From NCBI GenBank assembly GCA_033764445.1, contig JANRIZ010000177.1, positions 1 to 11,323 on the forward strand: a DNA stretch of 11,323 nucleotides, read 5' to 3'. This stretch comes from JANRIZ01 sp033764445 (GTDB taxonomy: Bacteria > Verrucomicrobiota > Verrucomicrobiia > JAWXBN01). The position numbers and the translations under genes are program-made. Below are positions 1-6,497 of the stretch, piece after piece (the first letter of the stretch is position 1; each line of letters opens with the position of its first letter). The notes beneath the pieces are model-generated. The model searched no databases and had not been told where the DNA came from. It saw only the letters and a list, made by a program, of their open reading frames with translations.

Positions 1-1553
1 GGCTTGCCCATGTCCAGGACAAAAATTTCGCCGCTGCCCCCGAGTCCCCCGGCCTGGATGACCAGCTGCACCGCCTCCGGGATGGTCATGAAAAACCGGG
101 TCATCTCCGGGTGGGTGACCGTCACGGGTCCGCCCGCCTCGATCTGCTGGAGAAAGATGGGGATGACACTTCCGTTGCTGCCGAGCACATTGCCGAAGCG
201 TACACCCATGAACTTGGTGGCCGACTGGTTCCGTGCGTAGGCCAGCGCGAGCAGCTCGCCCAGGCGTTTGGTAAAGCCCATGACACTGGTGGGCTGCACC
301 GCCTTGTCCGTGGAGATGTAGATGACCCGCTCCGCGCCGTGTTCAATGGCCAGTTCCGAGACGTGGATGAAGCCGCCCACATTGTTGATGACACAGTCGC
401 CCGGGAATTTTTCCATCATGGGCACGTGTTTGTGGGCCGCCGCGTGAAAGATGATGTCGGGTTTGTGCCGGGCGAAACTTTTGGCCAGGGCGGGGCGGTT
501 TTTGAGGTCGCAGAATTCCGCCACGATGTGCAGGGCCGGGAAGACCTGCTCGAGTTCGCGTTCGCGCAGGTAGAGTTCATTTTCGTTGAAGTCCAGAAGG
601 ATCAGACGGTCGGGCTCAAAGGCGGCCAGTTGACGGCACAGTTCCGCCCCGATGGAGCCGGCCGCACCCGTGACCAGGATTTTGCGGCCATGGAACTGGT
701 TTTTGAGCAGCAGCGTGTCGAACCGGAAAGGCTGACGCGCGAGCAGGTCCTCCGGGTTGACCTTTTTGAGGGTGAGCTGGTGCCCCTCCTCGACCCCTGT
801 GAGCATGGGCACCCGCCGGAACTGGAGACTGTGGGTGCGGCACAGATCCGTGATGGCGCGGAGGTCCTCGCCGAGGACCTGACCGGCGAGGATGAGCGTA
901 TTGGCCCCTTCGCGCTGGACGACAGCGGGGATTTCCTGCGGGGAAATGACGCGCACGCCGTGGAGCTTCTGGCCCGCGCGGCGGCCGGAGGAATCGACGA
1001 TGGCCACCGCCCGGTGGGCCTGGCCGAGATTGCGCATGAATTCGCGCAGCAGGAGCTCGACCTGGTCGTAACGACCGGCCAGGATCGAGCGGTTGCCCGC
1101 GGGGTCGTGTTTGTGGGAGAGAACCTGGATGACCCGGCCCGAGAGACGGATGCCGCCGATGAAAAAAGTGGTCATGACCGCCTCGTTGAAAAGGATCATC
1201 AGGGAGGCCTCAAAAAAATTGACCGTCCGGAGGAGCAAAAAAATGAAGGAGCCCAGGGCGACAGAGGAAATGATCCGGATCATGTCGTGGATGCTGGCGT
1301 AGCGGAAGCTCCAGTTGTAGAGCCCGAAGAACCAGAAACAGCCCAGACGGATCGGGAAATAGACCAGGGCGAGGGGTTTGTAGTGATGGAGAATGAACTC
1401 ATCGGGGATGGGCCAGCCAAAACGCAGGAGAAAACTGAAGTTCAAGGCCACGGCGATCAGCAGGGCATCGACGACCAGGAGGGCCAGCAGCCGTTCCCAA
1501 TTGGGGGCGCTGATCCAGTAGTTGCCGCGGAACTCGATTTTTTTTGGAATCAC
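1..1553 (-). CDS. CapD/WbpM/PglF-type nucleotide-sugar 4,6-dehydratase (C-terminus beyond window)
   Basis: Membrane-bound NAD-dependent dehydratase, probably acting on a UDP-N-acetyl-hexosamine to feed surface polysaccharide or glycan synthesis. About 517 residues are visible; long members of this family usually have around 600, so the last part is missing off the left edge. The N-terminal region holds hydrophobic segments (first about residues 21-43, LLALLVVDALLIAVAL), followed by a CoA-binding-like/Rossmann region. The catalytic SDR domain starts with ILVTGAAGSIGAEL (glycine motif G296-A-A-G299-S-I-G302), continues with AAAHKHVPMME, and has STDKA (T415-D416-K417) and M425-x3-K429. Met in place of the usual SDR Tyr is typical of long family members. 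The visible end reads GEIFVLDMGKP. The start is uncertain: GTG at 1553 puts the first membrane segment near the N-terminus, while TTG at 1634 would add a proline-rich 27-residue leader. Neither has a clear ribosome binding site. Confidence 0.93.
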   Translation of the reverse strand, partial: MIPKKIEFRGNYWISAPNWERLLALLVVDALLIAVALNFSFLLRFGWPIPDEFILHHYKPLALVYFPIRLGCFWFFGLYNWSFRYASIHDMIRIISSVALGSFIFLLLRTVNFFEASLMILFNEAVMTTFFIGGIRLSGRVIQVLSHKHDPAGNRSILAGRYDQVELLLREFMRNLGQAHRAVAIVDSSGRRAGQKLHGVRVISPQEIPAVVQREGANTLILAGQVLGEDLRAITDLCRTHSLQFRRVPMLTGVEEGHQLTLKKVNPEDLLARQPFRFDTLLLKNQFHGRKILVTGAAGSIGAELCRQLAAFEPDRLILLDFNENELYLRERELEQVFPALHIVAEFCDLKNRPALAKSFARHKPDIIFHAAAHKHVPMMEKFPGDCVINNVGGFIHVSELAIEHGAERVIYISTDKAVQPTSVMGFTKRLGELLALAYARNQSATKFMGVRFGNVLGSNGSVIPIFLQQIEAGGPVTVTHPEMTRFFMTIPEAVQLVIQAGGLGGSGEIFVLDMGK

Positions 1554-1663
1554 AGCGGGTTTATAACCGAAAAGAATGGTTGGAGGCAAGGGTGCACTGG
1601 AGGCCGGGGGGCCATTTGCCCAAAAGTCAGCCAAAATAAATGATGGACTTTGTGAAGAGAAGA

Positions 1664-1691
1664 TTGACTTCTGTAAAGCAATTTTTATAAA
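1664..1691 (+). promoter_or_regulatory. sigma70-like promoter for the GrpE/Hsp70/FGE operon
   Basis: TTGACT at 1664-1669 and TATAAA at 1686-1691 are separated by 16 nt, giving a near-consensus housekeeping promoter. The start point would fall about seven bases beyond the -10 box, around 1697-1700. This coincides with the ATG at 1700, so the transcript would be leaderless or nearly so. The upstream ATG at 1691 lies within the -10 element and could not be translated from this promoter. The surrounding sequence is clearly more AT-rich than the neighbouring genes. No equally good promoter was seen for the divergent dehydratase gene. Confidence 0.6.
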
Positions 1692-1699
1692 TGGCGTGC

Positions 1700-2494
1700 A
1701 TGTCGGAAGATTCCAAAGCGGCTGATTCAAAATTGACCGAACATCCCTCCACGGCAAAAAACTTTTCCCCCCTGACCATCAATCTTGATGACATCGAGGT
1801 GGAGGCCATTTCCGAACATGGGGTTCCGATCGTGGAAACTCCCAAAAAGGAGGAAGCTCCCGTTCACAAGGAAAAGACTGTCGAGCCGAAAGAAGTTATT
1901 GAAAAACAGACAGTTCCAAAAATAAACCCGCAGGAGATAGAAAAAATCCACGAAAAGTTGGATGTTCTGATCAAAGGCATTGGGGCATCCGCTGAAAACG
2001 CGACGAAATTGAATCAGAAATTTGACGAAAAAATTGCTTCCGAGGGGCACAGTCAGAATCTTTTTTCCGCACTTCACAAGGAATTGGCCAGCTACAAGGA
2101 CAACATGTTGCTGGATATTTTTCACAAGCCCGTGATCAAGGACATGATTTTCATCCATGATGATCTGGCGCGGATGGAGAAGAGTCTCGGCGAGCTCAAG
2201 AAGTCTCTTCCCGAGGGTTCGGAATTAGTAAAATCCTTTGAAAACTCGGTGCAAAATGCCCACAATATGAGGGCCTTTGTTTTGGAGGTATTGGCGCGGT
2301 TGGATGTTGAACTGATGGCGGAAACGCCGCGGGTGCTTGACAAGGCCTTTCACAAGCCGCTTAAGACACTTCCCACGCAGGATCAGGCGCAGGATGGTCG
2401 GATTGCCGAGACGCTCAACCCCGGGTTCACCTGGAAAGGGCGCACGTTCCGGGCGGAAGAAGTGGTGATTTTTAAGTTTGAAATTCCGAAATAA
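1700..2494 (+). CDS. divergent GrpE-like nucleotide exchange factor
   Basis: Likely cytoplasmic exchange factor for the Hsp70 encoded next, 264 residues from the ATG at 1700. The C-terminal half resembles GrpE: a helical part (about 120-200; LFSALHKELA, DMIFIHDDLARMEKSL, MRAFVLEVLARLDVEL) is followed by a beta-domain-like end (about 205-262) with AFHKPLKT, RIAETLNPGFTWKGRTF and RAEEVVIFKFE. The last of these matches the GrpE pattern of G-[YF]-x-x-x-G-R-x-x-R-x-A/E-x-V-x-V. The first ~75 residues are charged and Lys/Glu/Pro-rich, probably disordered, and 76-115 look like a coiled coil. Housekeeping GrpE is usually shorter (around 170-210). An in-frame ATG at 1691 would add three residues but overlaps the -10 box. 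No Shine-Dalgarno is seen, consistent with leaderless expression. The gene is visibly more AT- and Lys-rich than its neighbours. Family membership is inferred from pattern and synteny; the family profile score is unknown. Confidence 0.8.
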   Translation: MSEDSKAADSKLTEHPSTAKNFSPLTINLDDIEVEAISEHGVPIVETPKKEEAPVHKEKTVEPKEVIEKQTVPKINPQEIEKIHEKLDVLIKGIGASAENATKLNQKFDEKIASEGHSQNLFSALHKELASYKDNMLLDIFHKPVIKDMIFIHDDLARMEKSLGELKKSLPEGSELVKSFENSVQNAHNMRAFVLEVLARLDVELMAETPRVLDKAFHKPLKTLPTQDQAQDGRIAETLNPGFTWKGRTFRAEEVVIFKFEIPK

Positions 2495-2543
2495 ACCGTC
2501 AAAGTCGAATTTTACACAATATCAAGGAACAACTGTCACGCAT

Positions 2544-4106
2544 ATGGGGAAACGAAAAGTAGTTGGAATCGATCTGGGAACGACGTTCTCAGCCATCGCC
2601 CATATTGATGATTACGGGAAACCGCAGATCATTCCCAATGCGGAATCCGAGCGGATCACCCCCTCGGTGATTCTTTTTGAGGATGGGGTGGTGACCGTGG
2701 GGACGACAGCCAAGGCGATGGCGGTGGCCGAACCCGAAAAGATCGTGGAATTTGTCAAGCGCGAGATGGGCAAACCCAAGGAGGAATTCCACCGGGAGTT
2801 TGGCGGGACGAAGTATTCGGCGGATGAGCTTTCGGCGATGGTTCTCAAGAAGCTCAAGAACGATGCCGAAAAGTATCTCAACACCCAGATCACCGATGCG
2901 GTGGTCACGGTCCCGGCCTATTTCAGTGATGCGGAGCGCAACGCCACGGTCAATGCCGGCAAGGTGGCCGGGCTGAACATCCTTCAGATCATCAACGAAC
3001 CGACGGCGGCGGCCCTTTCGTATGGGTTGAACAAGTTGGGCAAGAACCAGACCGTGTTTGTGTTCGATCTGGGCGGGGGCACCTTTGACGTGACGATCAT
3101 GCGGATCGAGGGGGAGCAGATCAAGATGGTGGCCACCAACGGGGATCACCGGCTCGGGGGCAAGGATTGGGACGACAAGATCATCAATTTCGTGGCCGAG
3201 GAGTTTGACAAGACCCACGGCGAAAATCCGCTGCTGGATCTGCAGGCCTATCAGGACATCCAATCCCGTGCCATTGCGGCCAAGGTGCAGATGTCCAACC
3301 GTCCGAAGACTACGATCGTCCACAGCTACAACGGACGGTCGATCAAGGTGGAGATCACCAAGGACCAGTTTGAGGAGATGTGTGCCGACCTGGTGGAAAA
3401 GTGCAAAATCCTGTGTGAGATCGTCCTGATGGAGGCGAAGATGACCTGGAAGGACATCGACACCATGCTCATGGTCGGGGGCATGACGCGCTGCCCGATG
3501 GTGCGCAACATGGTCACGGAGCTGAGCGGGAAACCCCTCAACGAGGAGGTCAACCCCGACGAGGCCGTCGCACTGGGTGCCGCGATTCAGGGCATGCTCT
3601 GCCACATCAAGGACAGCACCGAAAAGGGTGTGGATGATATTTCCCCGGAAACGGCCAAACAGTTCACCGGGGCCAACGGGGGCCTGATCCAGGTCACCAA
3701 CATCACGTCCCACAGCCTGGGGATTGTCCTGTGGAACGACACCTCGCAGGAGGAGTACGTGTTCCCGATGATCAAAAAGATGACCGAGATTCCCGGCGAG
3801 ACCAAAAACACCTTTGGAACCGCCTCCGCGAACATGAAACGGGCCGTGGTCCGTGTTGTCGAGGGGGAAAGCACCGTGCCCGGGGAGTGTTACAAGCTGG
3901 GGACCTGCGACATTTCGCTGCCGGAGTTCCTGCCCAAGGCCACGCCCGTGGAGGTCACCTACCGGTACAACACGAACCAGATTCTCGAAGTCACTGTCAA
4001 GGTCCAGGACAAGGTTGCCACCGCTGAGATCCACCGGACCGGGGGTTTGAAATCCGATGAGGTTGAGCGTGCCCGCGATCATCTGATGCTCCTGAATGTC
4101 AATTAA
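2544..4106 (+). CDS. lidless Hsp70/DnaK-family ATPase
   Basis: Hsp70-type ATPase of 520 residues, much shorter than DnaK (around 640). The nucleotide-binding domain (1-355) has all key motifs: phosphate-1 GIDLGTTFSA (8-17), K72 in FVKREMG, VVTVPAYFSDAERNATV (120-136), NEPTAAALSYG (151-161), phosphate-2 FDLGGGTFDVTI (174-185) and adenosine motif MVGGMTRCPMV (310-320). ATP hydrolysis therefore looks intact. A beta-sandwich-like substrate domain covers about 380-500 (VTNITSHSLGIV onward). The chain ends ten to twenty residues later, with no helical lid. The usual linker VLLLDVTPLSLG is replaced by a longer stretch (356-392) ending GLIQVTNITSHSLG. The start at ATG 2544 places the phosphate-1 motif at residue 8; AAGGA at 2524-2528 is a rather distant (15 nt) ribosome binding site. 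The frame is open back to 2478, inside the upstream gene. It follows the GrpE-like gene by 49 nt and likely works with it. Confidence 0.94.
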   Translation: MGKRKVVGIDLGTTFSAIAHIDDYGKPQIIPNAESERITPSVILFEDGVVTVGTTAKAMAVAEPEKIVEFVKREMGKPKEEFHREFGGTKYSADELSAMVLKKLKNDAEKYLNTQITDAVVTVPAYFSDAERNATVNAGKVAGLNILQIINEPTAAALSYGLNKLGKNQTVFVFDLGGGTFDVTIMRIEGEQIKMVATNGDHRLGGKDWDDKIINFVAEEFDKTHGENPLLDLQAYQDIQSRAIAAKVQMSNRPKTTIVHSYNGRSIKVEITKDQFEEMCADLVEKCKILCEIVLMEAKMTWKDIDTMLMVGGMTRCPMVRNMVTELSGKPLNEEVNPDEAVALGAAIQGMLCHIKDSTEKGVDDISPETAKQFTGANGGLIQVTNITSHSLGIVLWNDTSQEEYVFPMIKKMTEIPGETKNTFGTASANMKRAVVRVVEGESTVPGECYKLGTCDISLPEFLPKATPVEVTYRYNTNQILEVTVKVQDKVATAEIHRTGGLKSDEVERARDHLMLLNVN

Positions 4107-4137
4107 CACGGGTGGCACCGGAGCTTTGTGCTGATCA

Positions 4138-5775
4138 ATGGCATTACCGCATCCCATTCCCGATGACCCCCGCAAGTGGGATGGTTGGGCCAAGTACAAG
4201 TCCCTCAATTATTACGAGCGTCTGGGCCTGGCCTACGATGAAAGCCCCGGCCCTGCCGCCATTGAGGAAAGCTGCCGTCAGTTGCTGTTGTGGTGGCAGA
4301 AAAAGCTTCCCCTCAAAAGTCAGCCGGGCAATCCGCTGGCCCAGCTGCTGGGCAAGGCCATTGACGAGGCCCCCCGACTGATCACCGAGGCAAAGCTGGT
4401 TCTCCTCAATCCCGCGGAGCGCGAGGCGCATGACCGGAAACTGTCGGAATCCGCCCAGGCCGCCAGCCTGTTTGAACTCCGGAAATTCATTGATTTTGCG
4501 CTGAAAAGCAAATTGCTCACACCCTCCGACGAACAGAATCTGCTGGAGGCGGGGGAACAGTTGGGCCTGGCCGGAGACGTGATCGCCCAGGCCATCGAGG
4601 AGGCTCTGACCCGTACGGGAGCCCAGCGTGGGGAACCGGCGCCGTCCGTTTCCCCGGTGCCCCGTCCGCCATCCACGGTGCCGTTGGCCCCCAGTTCCAC
4701 CCCCTCCAGTGCAGGGGGGTTGCCGCCGGATCCCGAGGGTTTCAAGAGTCTGGTGGATCAGTGGAAGGAAAAAACCGATTTTGGCGAACTTGAGGATGAG
4801 GACCGGGAGACCCTGAGAAAATTTGCGGCCAACTTCCGGCTCAATGCGGACTGGGCCGAGGCCATTCTGGAGGACCGCGAGTACGATCCGGAGGCGGATG
4901 CCAAAAAGGCCGCCGAGGACAAGCTCAAGCAGGAAAAACTCAAGGCGGCCATGGCGGCCCATGCCGATAAGAAGTCGGTGGCGGCTGCGGCGGTGGTGCC
5001 GAAGTTCAACCCGGATCAGGAACGGCGGGACTTTCCGAATTTCGACAACGAGATCGGCATGCCCATGATCACGATCCCCTCGGGGTCCTTCATGATGGGG
5101 TCCAATGCCCCGGAGGCCGCCGACAATGAGCGGCCCGCGTTCCAGGTGATCCTCACCGGATACTGGATCAGCAAATACTGCATCGCCAACATCCAGTATG
5201 AACTTTTTGATCCCTCCCATATTTCCAAACGCCTCCCGGGCACCCACGACGATGATCCGGTGGTGTTTGTCAGCTGGGAGGATGCCCGGAAATTCTGCGA
5301 ATGGCTCGGCAATCTGGAGGGCAAGAAGTACCGGCTGCCGACGGAGGCGGAGTGGGAGTACGCGGCGCGCGGTCCGAAAAACTTCCGTTATCCCTGGGGG
5401 GACAAGGACATCACCCCGGGACTGGCCAATTTTGCCGATGCCCGGAAAAGTGTGCCGTGGGCGGATCATTCCATGGATTGCGGTTATGCGACCACCGCCC
5501 CGGCGGCCTCCTTTCCGATGGCAGCCAGCCCTTTTGGCATCGAGGACATGGCGGGCAATGTGTGGGAGTGGACCTGTGATGCGCTCCAACAGTACAAATC
5601 CCAGCCCTGTACCAATCCCATGTTCGACAAGGGGGAGCCCAAGGCCTTGCGCGGGGGATCCTGGCGCTCGAAAGCCTCGAGCATCCGCACCACCTCACGG
5701 GCCTTCCAGCCGGCGAAATTTTTCTCCAACGACATCGGGTTCCGTGTCGTGTGTGTGCGAAACGGTTCTAGGTAG
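4138..5775 (+). CDS. J-like domain / helical repeats / FGE-sulfatase (SUMF1-type) domain fusion
   Basis: 545 residues, 31 nt after the Hsp70 gene. Residues 22-102 read as a degenerate J-domain: NYYERLGLAYDESPGPAAIEE resembles helix I and the start of helix II, and LITEAKLVLLNPAEREAHDRKL resembles helices III-IV, but the HPD loop is absent (WWQKKLPLKSQPGNP instead). Two similar helical units follow (about 112-157 and 201-247), separated by a Pro/Ser linker (164-198). A charged helix spans 252-280. Residues 298-541 are an FGE-sulfatase domain of C-type-lectin fold: MITIPSGSFMMGS, RLPTEAEWEYAARG, YPWGD, GIEDMAGNVWEWTCD, LRGGSWRSKASSIRTTSRA and NDIGFRVVCV. The two active-site cysteines of formylglycine-generating enzyme, expected after RGGS, are missing, so oxidase activity is unlikely; a binding role is inferred. 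GGAG at 4120-4123 precedes the chosen ATG by 14 nt. No signal peptide is visible, so a cytoplasmic protein is expected. Confidence 0.9.
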   Translation: MALPHPIPDDPRKWDGWAKYKSLNYYERLGLAYDESPGPAAIEESCRQLLLWWQKKLPLKSQPGNPLAQLLGKAIDEAPRLITEAKLVLLNPAEREAHDRKLSESAQAASLFELRKFIDFALKSKLLTPSDEQNLLEAGEQLGLAGDVIAQAIEEALTRTGAQRGEPAPSVSPVPRPPSTVPLAPSSTPSSAGGLPPDPEGFKSLVDQWKEKTDFGELEDEDRETLRKFAANFRLNADWAEAILEDREYDPEADAKKAAEDKLKQEKLKAAMAAHADKKSVAAAAVVPKFNPDQERRDFPNFDNEIGMPMITIPSGSFMMGSNAPEAADNERPAFQVILTGYWISKYCIANIQYELFDPSHISKRLPGTHDDDPVVFVSWEDARKFCEWLGNLEGKKYRLPTEAEWEYAARGPKNFRYPWGDKDITPGLANFADARKSVPWADHSMDCGYATTAPAASFPMAASPFGIEDMAGNVWEWTCDALQQYKSQPCTNPMFDKGEPKALRGGSWRSKASSIRTTSRAFQPAKFFSNDIGFRVVCVRNGSR

Positions 5776-6433
5776 ACGCGGATGTTTGCACCGGCCCGGC
5801 GGCGAGGATCCGGTTTTTTTCCCGGAGGGAGGCCAGGCCCTTGATCAGGAAAATCAGCGCAAAAACGTGGAAGCCAAAGCTCATCCATTCCCCGACAACC
5901 AGATAGATCAGGGCGTCCAATACATAGAACATGACGCCGGTCAGATACACCCAGAAGTGGGACCGGCCGAATATCCCGAAACAGACAAACCCCCCGGCAA
6001 TGACCACGTCCAGAAACAGGCACACGTACCGGGCGGAGGGAAGTCCTCCCTCGGCCATGCCGATCCCGAGGCCGTCAATGATCTGCATGATTCCCAGTCC
6101 GATGACAAAATGGGTGTTCCCCCCAAAGAAAAGGATCAGCGAGTTGATCAGCGACAGGGCGGCAATCCAATAAAACCAGCTGGAACCCGAGGTGATGGAA
6201 CCTTCGATTTCCGCCGGCACCCCTGGTCCGGGTGGAGGGGGCAGAAGAGGTTCGCCCACGAGCGGACCCGAGGTCGCGGCGAGGATGTCCCCGAGGGTTT
6301 TCCACTGTTCGTCCCCGACAGGGGTCACGGGTGTGCCGGCATTGATCTGGCCGCGGTATTTCAGGTCCTGGAGTGCAGCCAGGTCGACCGGCCCCTGCAC
6401 CGCATTGTTTGTGTCGACGTAGTAGTAGGTCAT
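5768..6433 (-). CDS. GYF_2-domain multi-pass membrane protein
   Basis: 221-residue protein of unknown function, last gene of the leftward operon. Residues 2-52 (YYYVDTNNAVQGPVDLAAL, then YRGQINAGTPVTPVGDEQWKTL) fit the GYF_2 (DUF4339) pattern, a small module thought to bind peptides and often fused to membrane regions. A Pro-rich linker (61-73, LLPPPPGPG) follows. Then come about five hydrophobic segments: roughly 86-104, 106-124, 134-154, 157-180 and 184-201. The ATG at 6433 was chosen because AGGA (6442-6445 on the complement) lies 8 nt upstream and the domain begins at residue 2; an upstream in-frame start at 6484 would add an unconserved leader. It lies 64 nt after ispD and its stop overlaps the end of the convergent FGE-fusion gene by 8 nt. 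The substrate or partner is not deducible. Confidence 0.85.
   Translation of the reverse strand: MTYYYVDTNNAVQGPVDLAALQDLKYRGQINAGTPVTPVGDEQWKTLGDILAATSGPLVGEPLLPPPPGPGVPAEIEGSITSGSSWFYWIAALSLINSLILFFGGNTHFVIGLGIMQIIDGLGIGMAEGGLPSARYVCLFLDVVIAGGFVCFGIFGRSHFWVYLTGVMFYVLDALIYLVVGEWMSFGFHVFALIFLIKGLASLREKNRILAAGPVQTSAST
5790..5820 (+). terminator. candidate intrinsic terminator of the Hsp70 operon
   Basis: ACCGG (5790-5794) pairs with CCGGT (5810-5814) around a 15-nt loop and is followed by seven T residues (5814-5820). It sits 14 nt after the stop of the FGE-fusion gene, in the right orientation. The stem is short (5 bp), so strength is doubtful. The element lies inside the last codons of the convergent GYF_2 gene. 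Confidence 0.4.
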
Positions 6434-6497
6434 GGGCTGGTTCCTGTCAGGAGAATGTGTGTGAAAAAAAACAGGATGCGGCAAAGAGGGGGGAATC

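Noticed and set aside
111..1643. 510-codon open frame on the plus strand across the dehydratase gene
   Set aside because: It is antisense to a clear CapD-like gene with intact motifs. Its translation is low-complexity (Asp/Glu/Gly/His-rich) and matches no family I recognise. Long antisense frames are expected in high-GC DNA.
2589..4208. 539-codon open frame antisense to the Hsp70 gene
   Set aside because: Its translation is rich in His, Asp, Leu and Gly without family motifs, which is the usual product of reading the opposite strand of an Hsp70 gene; the sense protein is unmistakable.
5709..5760. Hairpin CGACA/TGTCG downstream of the GYF_2 stop as terminator of the leftward operon
   Set aside because: It is not followed by a T-tract on the minus strand and lies within the coding sequence of the FGE domain.
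5650..5763. Possible diversity-generating retroelement variable region at the end of the FGE domain
   Set aside because: Such targets often use this fold and position (RGGSW to GFRVV). No reverse transcriptase, template repeat or second copy of the segment is in the window, and the codons are not the adenine-rich type expected.
6464..6471. T8 tract (on the minus strand) between ispD and the GYF_2 gene as a terminator
   Set aside because: No stable stem precedes the T-run; only a weak 6-bp inverted repeat (CTCAAA/TTTGAG) lies farther upstream at the end of ispD. A mild attenuation effect cannot be excluded.
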